This document shows positions 1 through 7,017 of a stretch of 18,780 nucleotides of DNA, one piece after another. The stretch covers positions 14,978 to 33,757 of the forward strand of contig DDED01000179.1 in assembly GCA_002336035.1 (NCBI GenBank), given 5' to 3'. The notes beneath the pieces were generated by a model. The model had not been told where the DNA came from. It saw only the letters and a program-made list of their open reading frames with translations, and did no database searches. The position numbers and the translations under genes are program-made. The DNA is from Cellvibrionales bacterium UBA1963 (GTDB lineage Bacteria; Pseudomonadota; Gammaproteobacteria; Pseudomonadales; UBA7434). Within the stretch, counting starts at the first letter, position 1; each line of letters starts with the position of its first letter.

Positions 1-1550
1 TTGTTATTAAAAAATGTTAATAGTAATGCCCTGATATGAGAACCATCGACATCGGCATCTGTCATGATAATTATTGAGTGGTATCTCAATTTATCAATAT
101 TAAATTCTTCGTTAACCCCACAACCCATCGCAGTTATTAAATTAATAATTTCTTCGGATCCTAAAACTTTATCTATTCGAGCTCTTTGGGTATTTAGAAT
201 CTTTCCTTTCAAAGGCAGGATTGCTTGGTTCTTTCTATTTCTCCCTTGTTTGGCTGAACCCCCTGCTGATTCTCCCTCTACTAAATAAAGCTCGCTTAAC
301 ATTGGATCTTTTTCTTGGCAATCTGCTAATTTACCTGGCAGCCCCATACCATCTAATAACCCTTTTCTTCTTGTCATTTCCCTTGCTTTTCTAGCCGCTT
401 CTCTAGCTCTAGAGGCGTCTATTATTTTTGCAGCTATCGCTTTAGCATCAATCGGGTTTTCTAATAAATACTCGGTAAGAAATTTATAAGTCTCTTTTTC
501 GACTATTGGTTGAATCTCGGAAGAAACCAATTTGTCTTTTGTTTGAGATGAAAATTTTGGGTCAGGTAATTTTGCAGATACGATTGCTGTAAGACCTTCT
601 CGAGCATCGTCACCCGTGGTTGACACTTTAGCCCCTTTACCCAGGCCTTCTTTTTCAATGTATGCGTTCAATCCTCGCGTCAAGGCTGATCGAAAGCCGG
701 CTAAATGTGTGCCGCCGTCACGCTGTGGAATGTTATTGGTATAACAATAAAGATTCTCTTGAAACCCGTCATTCCATTGCAGAGCAACCTCAACCCCAAT
801 GTCTTCGAAAAAAGTGGTAAAATATAACCCTGTATTAATCGGTGTTTTATTGGTGTTCAAGTGCTCTACAAACGCCCGTAAACCTCCTTTATAACAAAAG
901 GTATCCGATTTTCCGGTACGCTCATCCGTTAATAAAATATTCACACCAGAATTCAAAAATGACAATTCACGCAAACGTTTGGCTAAGATTTCGTAGTGGT
1001 ATTCAATGTTGGTGAATGTGGCTGTAGAAGGCTGAAAGTGAACAGCCGTGCCAGATCCATCTGTTTCACCTATTTCAGCCAATGGTGCGTCGGGCACACC
1101 ATGTCGATAAACCTGCTCAAAGACTTTGCCTTTTCTCCGAATTGTTAGTGTTAATTCTGACGACAAGGCATTAACTACCGAGACACCCACACCATGCAGG
1201 CCGCCCGAGACCTTATAGGTGTTATCGTCAAATTTACCCCCGGCATGCAATACCGTCATAATCACTTCAGCAGCTGATACGCCCTCCTCGTGAATGTCCG
1301 TAGGAATGCCTCGGCCGTCATCTGATGTTGTTATTGAATTATCGGGGTGAATAGTAACTTTAATTTGAGAACAAAAGCCTGCCAACGCCTCATCAATCGA
1401 GTTATCGACCAGCTCAAAAACCATGTGGTGCAAACCCGTGCCATCATCAGTGTCACCAATGTACATGCCGGGCCGTTTGCGAACGGCGTCTAGCCCTTTA
1501 AGTACGGTTATGCTCGAAGAATCATATTCTCCAACACTGGCATCTGTCAT
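1..1550 (-). CDS. gyrB: DNA gyrase subunit B (C-terminal part beyond window)
   Basis: This is the ATPase and Toprim subunit of DNA gyrase, which introduces negative supercoils as a GyrA2GyrB2 complex. Reading leftward, 516 residues are present and the gene runs off the left edge; the family is about 800 residues long. Visible landmarks are the N-terminal VLKGLDAVRKRPGMYIGD block, the ATP-site DDGRGIPTD and GGLHGVGVSVVNALS motifs, QRDGGTHLAGF, the Toprim EGESAGGSA motif (catalytic Glu425) and the metal-binding DADVDG (Asp498, 500, 502). I chose ATG 1550 because GGGG lies 8 bases upstream and the protein then begins MTDASVGEYDSSS, close to the E. coli start. An in-frame ATG at 1604 has no ribosome binding site. 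Oddities: Glu427 stands where E. coli has Asp426, and the part left of about 600 is much more AT-rich than the rest. The identification is certain. Confidence 0.98.
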   Translation of the reverse strand, partial: MTDASVGEYDSSSITVLKGLDAVRKRPGMYIGDTDDGTGLHHMVFELVDNSIDEALAGFCSQIKVTIHPDNSITTSDDGRGIPTDIHEEGVSAAEVIMTVLHAGGKFDDNTYKVSGGLHGVGVSVVNALSSELTLTIRRKGKVFEQVYRHGVPDAPLAEIGETDGSGTAVHFQPSTATFTNIEYHYEILAKRLRELSFLNSGVNILLTDERTGKSDTFCYKGGLRAFVEHLNTNKTPINTGLYFTTFFEDIGVEVALQWNDGFQENLYCYTNNIPQRDGGTHLAGFRSALTRGLNAYIEKEGLGKGAKVSTTGDDAREGLTAIVSAKLPDPKFSSQTKDKLVSSEIQPIVEKETYKFLTEYLLENPIDAKAIAAKIIDASRAREAARKAREMTRRKGLLDGMGLPGKLADCQEKDPMLSELYLVEGESAGGSAKQGRNRKNQAILPLKGKILNTQRARIDKVLGSEEIINLITAMGCGVNEEFNIDKLRYHSIIIMTDADVDGSHIRALLLTFFNN

Positions 1551-1663
1551 CGTATGAGCCCCACTATAGCTGGTTGTTTTTTGATCAATTAGTGTTGGTT
1601 TCATTGGTCGGAAATTTTTGCTAACCCAATGAAAATCAACCGCTTATAAAAAGATTATGAATG

Positions 1664-1692
1664 ATTGTCGGCTTATCGGTGGGCAGAGTCAA
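1664..1692 (-). promoter_or_regulatory. Putative sigma70 promoter for gyrB
   Basis: On the minus strand a TTGACT -35 (1687-1692) is followed by a 17-base spacer and a GACAAT -10 (1664-1669). It lies in the 183-base recF-gyrB gap and would give a 5' leader of roughly 105 bases before the gyrB ATG at 1550. It suggests gyrB can be transcribed independently of dnaA-dnaN-recF. This is a motif match only. Confidence 0.55.
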
Positions 1693-1733
1693 CACCTTAA
1701 AGCGGTAGTTTATGGCTGATTGTACCGCAGTAT

Positions 1734-2849
1734 TTATGAGGCGAAGACGCCAGCACTCGACATTGATATATCACCTTTTTCCACGTCATAGACCCTTATG
1801 TTTTTCTTGTCCGTCCACGGTTGTTTCACCAAATCTGCGGCTTCCACACAAGTCATAAAAAGTTGTAGATTTAACCCGTCAAGTACTTCGCAAAGCTTGG
1901 CTTGATGCACGGAGTCTATCTCTGCAGGCAGATCATCAATCAATAAAATACAATTTTTGTTTGCATCTTTTGTCATAAGTTGGCATTGGGCCAACTTCAA
2001 TGCACAAACAACGAGTTTTTGCTGCCCCCTTGAAAGTACTTGGCCTGCAGCTAACCCATTAATCGTCAATTTCAGATCAGCACGATGGGGGCCAAAATGC
2101 GTGAAACCGCGTTTGACATCTTTCTGTCTGGCGCCGAGCAGAACATCATTGAGGTTCTGCTCGGCACTCCAGCCGCGCTCATAAGAAGCCATTAAGCCGC
2201 TGTCTGGTAATAAATAATGCAATAAATCGTAAAAAACACCTATAAAATTAGAAAAGTAGCGCTGCCTTGCAATGTCCACTTTTGACGCGGCGTCAATAAA
2301 CTCATTATCCCAGGCAACCAGCGAGGTGTTAGTTGACTGACCAGACCGTAAGGCGCTATTTCTTTGCTTTAATGCCCGCTGCATGCGTCTCCACGCACCA
2401 TAGAACTCTTGTTCCACGTGAAACACACCCCAATCAATAAATTGACGCCTTTGTTTGGGCCCACCCTCAAGCAATAAATAAGAGGCAGCATTAATCAATT
2501 GCAAAGGCAGTAATTCTGCTAGGCGGACTAGGCTTTTTTCATCGTTTCCAGCCACTCGGATTTTATAACCCCCCTTCTTAGCGCGTTTGACGCCTAGCGC
2601 AACGGGGTGAGATTCATGACTGGACAAGAGCTCACCAAACACCGTACAGGTATTTGATGAATAATGGATTACCGGCTGAAGTTGGGTTCCACGAAACGAT
2701 CGTGCCAACCCTAAAATATAAATAGCCTCGAGCACCGAAGTCTTACCGGCACCGTTCATGCCAGTAAAGATATTCACGTCTTCTAAGTCCGTGATATTGG
2801 AGGAAACGATGTTTCTAACGCCAGAAATGGCTAAAGTTAAAAGTTTCAC
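1734..2849 (-). CDS. recF: DNA replication and repair protein RecF
   Basis: RecF is an SMC-like ABC ATPase that binds DNA at gaps and, with RecO and RecR, helps load RecA for gap repair and fork restart. The sequence shows the Walker A motif GMNGAGKTS (about residues 30-38), the ABC signature LSRGQQKLVVCALKLA and the Walker B stretch CILLIDDLPAEID. From GTG 2849 the protein has 371 residues (E. coli 357) and eleven residues precede the conserved RNI, exactly as in E. coli. Upstream in-frame TTG codons at 2870 and 2867 are alternatives; none has a strong ribosome binding site, so the start is uncertain. The gene follows dnaN by about 80 bases and probably shares its transcript. It carries two parS sites, one of which contains the chosen GTG. 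Confidence 0.96.
   Translation of the reverse strand: MKLLTLAISGVRNIVSSNITDLEDVNIFTGMNGAGKTSVLEAIYILGLARSFRGTQLQPVIHYSSNTCTVFGELLSSHESHPVALGVKRAKKGGYKIRVAGNDEKSLVRLAELLPLQLINAASYLLLEGGPKQRRQFIDWGVFHVEQEFYGAWRRMQRALKQRNSALRSGQSTNTSLVAWDNEFIDAASKVDIARQRYFSNFIGVFYDLLHYLLPDSGLMASYERGWSAEQNLNDVLLGARQKDVKRGFTHFGPHRADLKLTINGLAAGQVLSRGQQKLVVCALKLAQCQLMTKDANKNCILLIDDLPAEIDSVHQAKLCEVLDGLNLQLFMTCVEAADLVKQPWTDKKNIRVYDVEKGDISMSSAGVFAS
2410..2425. promoter_or_regulatory. parS centromere site inside recF
   Basis: The 14-base core GTTCCACGTGAAAC (2411-2424), flanked by T and A, differs by one base from the palindromic ParB site GTTTCACGTGAAAC, and one half matches the GTTCCACGTGGAAC variant known in Pseudomonas. 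It is inside the recF coding sequence about 3.3 kb from the presumed origin. The parB gene in this window (13999-14922) supplies the likely binding protein. Confidence 0.85.
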
Positions 2850-2857
2850 GTGAAACA
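2842..2857. promoter_or_regulatory. Perfect parS centromere site over the recF start
   Basis: GTTTCACGTGAAAC (2843-2856) is a perfect 14-base palindrome and equals the consensus ParB/Spo0J loading site. It overlaps the first codons of recF: the central GTG, read on the minus strand at 2849-2847, is the most likely recF start. ParB loads here, binds CTP and spreads, and ParA then moves the origin region to daughter cells. Confidence 0.93.
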
Positions 2858-2928
2858 AGCTCTGCAACAATCCAACCGAGGCATACGGCCCAGTTTAAAA
2901 AAGGGTAAAGAAATAATAATAAGCCCTA

Positions 2929-4041
2929 CTATAATCGCATCGGCATCACTACATAAAGTGCATTGTTGTCCGTGTTACCATCTTGAATCAGAGCACTGCT
3001 TGCAGAATCAGATAAGGTCATATTCACTTCTTTGCTACCCAACACACCCAACACTTCAATCAGATAGCTGACATTAAAACCCATTTCAACCGTATCCCCT
3101 TGATAATTAACAGAAACCTCTTCGTGCGCCTCTTCTTGCTCGGGATTATTAGCCTGAATACCCACCAAGCCACTACTCAGCGTGAAGCGAATACCCCTGA
3201 ATTTTTCATTGGATAGAATAGCCGACCTTGATAATGCCGCTTTTAAATCTTCTTTATTGGCGACAACAAGCTTGTTGCCTCCTTTGGGCAACACGCGCTC
3301 ATAGTCAGGAAATTTTCCGTCGATTAGTTTTGAGACGAAAACCATTCCCTCTGTCGAGGCTCGTACGTGGTTTGAACCAAATTCTACGGTGATATTAGCC
3401 GATTCGTCACTGAGCAGCCGAGTCAGTTCAACAACCCCTTTTCTAGGCACTATAAATTGCTGTGTATCGCCCTCAACCTCATCGACCAGATCAACGTGCG
3501 CTATGGCAAGGCGATGACCGTCGGTAGCTACCGACTTAAATGTCTTGCCCGATAACTCCCACAACATGCCATTTAGGTAGTAACGGACATCTTGCTGCGC
3601 CATAGAAAAAGACGTACGGCTGAGCAATCGAGCAAAATCACCCTGATTCACTGTGACGGAAAAAGCACTGTCGTCACGCTGAACAGATGGAAAGTCCGTA
3701 GCCGCTAATGTCGAAAGCGTGTATTTACTTCTACCACTTTTTACAACCGCTTTGCCGCCATCAAGCTCAAAACTGATGTCGCTGCCATCAGGCAATGATT
3801 TGCAAATATCAACCAGCTTTCTTGCTGGCACTGTGATATCACCGTCCGATTCAGCAGGATTGATGGGCGCAATGGTGGCACTCAGCTCAACTTCAAGATC
3901 GGTCCCTGTAATATAAAGAACGTCTCCACTGACTCTAATCAGTAAATTAGCTAAAATTGGCATCGTTTGCCGACGCTCAACCGCACCAGCGACCAAGGTA
4001 AGGGGGCGTAATAGTTGTTCTCTTGAAACCGTAAATTTCAT
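2929..4041 (-). CDS. dnaN: DNA polymerase III sliding clamp (beta subunit)
   Basis: The beta clamp is a ring-shaped homodimer that tethers DNA polymerase III and other partners to DNA. The 370-residue product matches the family length (E. coli 366) and has both conserved ends: MKFTVSREQLLRPL at the N-terminus and YVVMPMRL at the C-terminus, the latter forming part of the partner-binding pocket. Conserved blocks from the three clamp domains are present, for example RQTMPILANLL, ATDGHRLA and GKFPDYERVLP. GGAG lies 12 bases before the ATG. The gene starts 60 bases after dnaA ends and precedes recF, the classic dnaA-dnaN-recF order. No oddity was seen. Confidence 0.98.
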   Translation of the reverse strand: MKFTVSREQLLRPLTLVAGAVERRQTMPILANLLIRVSGDVLYITGTDLEVELSATIAPINPAESDGDITVPARKLVDICKSLPDGSDISFELDGGKAVVKSGRSKYTLSTLAATDFPSVQRDDSAFSVTVNQGDFARLLSRTSFSMAQQDVRYYLNGMLWELSGKTFKSVATDGHRLAIAHVDLVDEVEGDTQQFIVPRKGVVELTRLLSDESANITVEFGSNHVRASTEGMVFVSKLIDGKFPDYERVLPKGGNKLVVANKEDLKAALSRSAILSNEKFRGIRFTLSSGLVGIQANNPEQEEAHEEVSVNYQGDTVEMGFNVSYLIEVLGVLGSKEVNMTLSDSASSALIQDGNTDNNALYVVMPMRL

Positions 4042-4101
4042 TGTATTGTTAAGCTCCGTTAAAAATTTGAGTGGTTGTACTGCATTTAAACATTCAAGCT
4101 C

Positions 4102-5631
4102 TTATGTAGCCAGCGTTCGGAGAAGGTTCTGATAATCTTCACGAATATCCGAACTGGTGTCCCGTAATTCTTTAATTTTTTTACACGCATGCAGCACCGT
4201 TGTATGATCCCTACCACCGAAGGCGTCACCAATTTCAGGTAAGCTATGATTGGTAAGTTCTTTGGCTAATGCCATGGCCATCTGCCGAGGCCTGGCCACT
4301 GAACGACTTCGACGCTTGGACATAAGGTCGGCCACTTTAATTTTGTAATATTCTGCGCTGGTACGCTGAATATTGTCGATACTGACCTGCTTGTCTTGAA
4401 GAGCCAACAAATCTTTAAGGGACTCTTTAATGAGCGGAATATCAATTGCTTCTTTTGTGAAGTGTGCGCTCGCTATCACTCTTTTGAGCGCCCCTTCTAG
4501 CTCTCTTACATTAGACCGTACTCTCTGTGCCAGAAAAAAGGCAGCCTCATTCGGCAGGTTTACTTTTGCTTGTTCGGCCTTAGCCATGAGAATAGCAACC
4601 CTTGTCTCTAACTCTGGCGGCTCAACAGAGACCGTCAAACCCCAGCCAAAACGCGATTTTAACCGCTCTTCGAGACCGCGCAGCTCTTTTGGGTAACGAT
4701 CGCAAGTCAAAATCATTTGCTGACCGCCCTCTAAAAGCGCATTGAACGTATGAAAGAACTCTTCTTGAGACCGCTCTTTATTAGCAAAAAACTGAATGTC
4801 ATCAATTAACAAGGCATCAACCGAACGATAATACCGCTTAAAATCGTTAATAGCATTTAACTGTAGCGCTTTCACCATATCAGCAACAAATCGCTCTGAA
4901 TGCAAATAAACGACCTTTGCATTAGGCTTGACGTCCTGAAGCGCGTTGCCCACGGCATGCATTAAATGGGTTTTCCCTAGGCCAACACCGCCGTATAAGA
5001 ATAACGGGTTGTAAGAGCCGCCAGGGTTTTCCACCACTTGCATTGCAGCAGCACGGGCAAGTTGATTCGATTTACCTTCAACAAAATTATCAAACCGATA
5101 GGCAGGAATTAAATTACTTTGATGGCCGTGAGGCTCTGGATCGTCACGAATACGCCGAACACGCTGAGGGCTTGTTGGCGGCGCATATAATGGCGAAGGC
5201 GGTGATGGCTCGGTGTGTAAAGGGGCCGTGTGTCGAGGACGACCTCGACGCTCAATTGGCGGGACAGAATCGCCAGTTACTGCAACCGCATCGTGATGGG
5301 CCAAAGGGACGGTTGGATTCGCCGACAAATCAATGGGCTGTCGAGGAGTGGCCAACGTAGGCGCACGACTAGAGGGCGCGTGAACTGAAATTGACACCTG
5401 GGGTAACGCCTTGTCTTCGGCAAGCATCACCGTTAGCTCATTAATGCGAGCCATGAATTTATCGGAGACCCAGTCGCGAATAAACCGATTAGGGGCCAAA
5501 AGGTGAATGTGGTTGTCCGTGTTTTCGAGCTGAAGAGGTCGAATCCAAGTGTTAAATTGTTGCGATGAGAGTTCATCTTCTAAGTAATCGACGCAACGAT
5601 CCCAAATATGGCGGCAAGACAAAGAGGGCAA
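4102..5631 (-). CDS. dnaA: Chromosomal replication initiator DnaA
   Basis: DnaA is the AAA+ initiator that binds DnaA boxes, melts oriC and recruits DnaB. From TTG 5631 the protein has 509 residues (E. coli 467). Domain I is at the N-terminus (IWDRCVDYLEDELSSQQFNTWIRPLQ). A long proline-rich domain II linker follows (about residues 85-170). Domain III has Walker A GGVGLGKT (214-221) and Walker B LLIDDIQFF. Domain IV ends with the DNA-binding signature GRDHTTVLHACKKI. I chose TTG 5631 because AGGAG lies exactly 8 bases upstream and domain I follows at once. The frame stays open back to 5898, but that stretch is AT-rich origin DNA with a promoter and DnaA boxes and has no family resemblance. 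It probably leads an operon with dnaN and recF. Confidence 0.97.
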   Translation of the reverse strand: MPSLSCRHIWDRCVDYLEDELSSQQFNTWIRPLQLENTDNHIHLLAPNRFIRDWVSDKFMARINELTVMLAEDKALPQVSISVHAPSSRAPTLATPRQPIDLSANPTVPLAHHDAVAVTGDSVPPIERRGRPRHTAPLHTEPSPPSPLYAPPTSPQRVRRIRDDPEPHGHQSNLIPAYRFDNFVEGKSNQLARAAAMQVVENPGGSYNPLFLYGGVGLGKTHLMHAVGNALQDVKPNAKVVYLHSERFVADMVKALQLNAINDFKRYYRSVDALLIDDIQFFANKERSQEEFFHTFNALLEGGQQMILTCDRYPKELRGLEERLKSRFGWGLTVSVEPPELETRVAILMAKAEQAKVNLPNEAAFFLAQRVRSNVRELEGALKRVIASAHFTKEAIDIPLIKESLKDLLALQDKQVSIDNIQRTSAEYYKIKVADLMSKRRSRSVARPRQMAMALAKELTNHSLPEIGDAFGGRDHTTVLHACKKIKELRDTSSDIREDYQNLLRTLAT

Positions 5632-5697
5632 AACAACAACTCCTAAACAAATGCAAACGCGCGGTGAAACAGCAACCAGCAACGGCAAAAAAAACGT

Positions 5698-5726
5698 ATT
5701 ATAGACCTTAACGTAAGAACTATCCA
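5698..5726 (-). promoter_or_regulatory. dnaA promoter overlapped by a DnaA box
   Basis: On the minus strand a consensus TATAAT -10 (5698-5703) is preceded by a 17-base spacer and a TGGATA -35 (5721-5726, 4 of 6 matches). The -35 is part of the DnaA box at 5720-5728, so DnaA bound there would block RNA polymerase. Transcription would begin about 60 bases before the dnaA TTG. Confidence 0.65.
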
Positions 5727-5728
5727 CA
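5720..5728 (+). promoter_or_regulatory. DnaA box candidate 1
   Basis: CTATCCACA differs from the E. coli consensus TTATCCACA only at its first base. It covers the -35 region of the dnaA promoter on the opposite strand, which fits autoregulation as well as origin binding. Confidence 0.6.
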
Positions 5729-5809
5729 GATAATAAATAAAAAATTCTCGACAACACAAGCCAACATTGTGATAATAACGATAAAATACAACAAGATATA
5801 AATAAACTC

Positions 5810-5818
5810 TGTGGATTA
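5810..5818 (-). promoter_or_regulatory. DnaA box candidate 2
   Basis: TGTGGATTA reads TAATCCACA on the minus strand, one mismatch from TTATCCACA. It borders the AT-rich block at 5771-5806. Confidence 0.5.
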
Positions 5819-5868
5819 TAAAACTTAGTTAATATTTTTGGCTGGCAGTTATTAACATATTGAAAACC

Positions 5869-5877
5869 TGTGGATAT
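5869..5877 (-). promoter_or_regulatory. DnaA box candidate 3
   Basis: TGTGGATAT reads ATATCCACA on the minus strand, one mismatch at the first base of the consensus. A weaker box-like TGTGTGAAA follows at 5882-5890. Confidence 0.55.
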
Positions 5878-6017
5878 CTTGTGTGTGAAACATGCCAAGC
5901 GGCCGTTTGGGTCGGTGTGCAGCCACTACCGCCTAAGGGCCCATCAAAACATTTGAGACAAAACGTTGCCGCGTTACCAAAAAATCAACATTTTGAGTAA
6001 ATACTTAACGCAGGGGA

Positions 6018-6046
6018 TTGATAAAGAACGACTTTGCGCGTAAAAT
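6018..6046 (+). promoter_or_regulatory. Sigma70 promoter for rpmH-rnpA-yidD-yidC-mnmE
   Basis: TTGATA (6018-6023), a 17-base spacer and TAAAAT (6041-6046) match the -35 and -10 consensus in five of six positions each. It lies about 70 bases before rpmH and is the best plus-strand promoter seen between the origin and mnmE, so it probably drives the whole downstream series. Confidence 0.65.
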
Positions 6047-6113
6047 TCTGCGCCCGTCAACAGATGAAACCACGTCGCGTTGATTTAACTTATTGTCCTT
6101 AACGGTAACTGAA

Positions 6114-6248
6114 ATGAAAAGAACCTTTCAACCAAGCACCCTAAAACGCAAACGCACGCATGGTTTTAGAAGTCGAATGGCAACAAAGAGCGGGCGCCAA
6201 TTGATTAATCGTCGTCGAGCAAAAGGTAGAAAAGTTTTAAGCGCGTAA
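6114..6248 (+). CDS. rpmH: 50S ribosomal protein L34
   Basis: L34 is a small basic protein of the large ribosomal subunit. The 44-residue product starts MKRTFQPSTLKRKRTHGFR, contains RMATKSGRQLINRRRAKGR and ends VLSA, matching the family nearly end to end (E. coli has 46 residues). There is no strong ribosome binding site before the ATG. It is the first gene on the rightward side of the origin, followed by rnpA, the usual rpmH-rnpA pairing. Confidence 0.98.
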   Translation: MKRTFQPSTLKRKRTHGFRSRMATKSGRQLINRRRAKGRKVLSA

Positions 6249-6328
6249 TACAGTCCGAGCTTTAGTGTGACAACAAACACGCAATTATGCTCGGTGACTG
6301 AACGTTGTTTACAACCTTTAACGACTCA

Positions 6329-6769
6329 ATGCTAAGTACAACGTCATTAAAAACCGGCCGTCTAACCTTCAAGAAAAGCCACCGGTTATTAAGCCCTACT
6401 CATTATCAAGCAGTCTTTGATAATATTGATGTCAAACAAGGGGGCAACCACTTCACATTCTTATCCAAAGAGAATCAACACAACCATTCTAGACTTGGCT
6501 TGATCGTTGCCAAGAAGCATATACCCCTTGCGGTTAATCGAAATAAAATAAAAAGAGCGGTGCGTGAGAGCTTTCGTCTCCTTCAAATGAAGATCGCAGA
6601 AAGTTCGGTTGATAAACAAAGGGAAACAAATTTAGACGGCGGAGAAGAACAAGGAGTGTTTTTTGATACCATCGTGCTGGTTAAATCAAATGCACGCGCA
6701 CTCGACAAAGAAGCGCTAAATAAAGAGCTAAAGAAGCAATGGCTAAAGCTTATGAGGAAACAGCAGTGA
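6329..6769 (+). CDS. rnpA: Ribonuclease P protein component
   Basis: RnpA is the protein cofactor of RNase P, which helps the catalytic RNA bind and cut pre-tRNA 5' leaders. The product has 146 residues from ATG 6329, longer than E. coli (119). The N-terminus FKKSHRLLSPTHYQAVF and the RNA-binding RNR motif NRNKIKRAVRESFRL (about residues 71-85) are typical, and the final FDTIVLVKSNARAL block supplies the last strand and helix. The extra length is mostly a hydrophilic insert of about 20 residues (about 90-110) between the RNR helix and that strand. The frame is open to a TTG at 6305; neither start has a clear ribosome binding site, and I prefer the ATG. The gene follows rpmH and its end overlaps yidD. 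Confidence 0.94.
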   Translation: MLSTTSLKTGRLTFKKSHRLLSPTHYQAVFDNIDVKQGGNHFTFLSKENQHNHSRLGLIVAKKHIPLAVNRNKIKRAVRESFRLLQMKIAESSVDKQRETNLDGGEEQGVFFDTIVLVKSNARALDKEALNKELKKQWLKLMRKQQ

Positions 6770-6999
6770 ATATAGTCACAAAACTGACGGTACAGCTATT
6801 GCGATTGTACCAGTTAATAATAAGCCCACTGTTGGGGCCGCGATGTAGGTTTTATCCAAGCTGCTCAAATTATTCAATATCAGCAATGGAAAAATATGGG
6901 TTGTTAAAGGGAGCTTATTTAACCCTTAAACGCTTGTCTAAATGTCACCCCGGTCATGAAGGCGGCCTAGACGAGCTCGATGAAGAATTTAACCGATAA
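6766..6999 (+). CDS. yidD: Membrane protein insertion efficiency factor YidD
   Basis: YidD is a small inner-membrane-associated protein that assists YidC-dependent insertion of membrane proteins. The conserved core LYQLIISPLLGPRCRFYPSCSNYSISA with its paired cysteines, followed by LKGAYLTLKRLSKCHPGHEGG, is unmistakable. I start it at GTG 6766 (77 residues). GAGG lies 8 bases upstream, and GTGA overlaps the rnpA stop by four bases, implying translational coupling. An in-frame ATG at 6739 would add nine residues and overlap rnpA by 31 bases, but its upstream signal is weaker. It is followed 18 bases later by yidC, its functional partner. Confidence 0.93.
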   Translation: MNIVTKLTVQLLRLYQLIISPLLGPRCRFYPSCSNYSISAMEKYGLLKGAYLTLKRLSKCHPGHEGGLDELDEEFNR

Positions 7000-7017
7000 C
7001 AAGGTGTGTTTTTTAAC

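Larger units (their letters stand above)
5632..6113. other. Probable chromosomal replication origin (oriC), dnaA-rpmH spacer
   Basis: This 482-base gene-free stretch separates the leftward dnaA cluster from the rightward rpmH cluster, and every gene in the window points away from it. In Pseudomonas the functional oriC lies between dnaA and rpmH. It holds three DnaA-box-like 9-mers (5720, 5810, 5869) and AT-rich DNA at 5701-5880 (about 28% GC by hand count) that could unwind. It has no GATC site, so enteric Dam/SeqA sequestration is not expected here. It also carries the dnaA promoter on the left and the rpmH promoter on the right. Confidence 0.75.

Noticed and set aside
5043..5360. 105-codon plus-strand open frame opposite dnaA, and similar frames opposite or within other genes
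   Set aside because: They lie entirely over well-recognised genes, show no family resemblance and are explained by the coding strand's codon pattern.
5632..5898. N-terminal extension of dnaA to 5898 (89 more codons)
   Set aside because: The stretch has no DnaA family resemblance and contains the dnaA promoter and DnaA boxes. TTG 5631 has an ideal AGGAG and starts at domain I.
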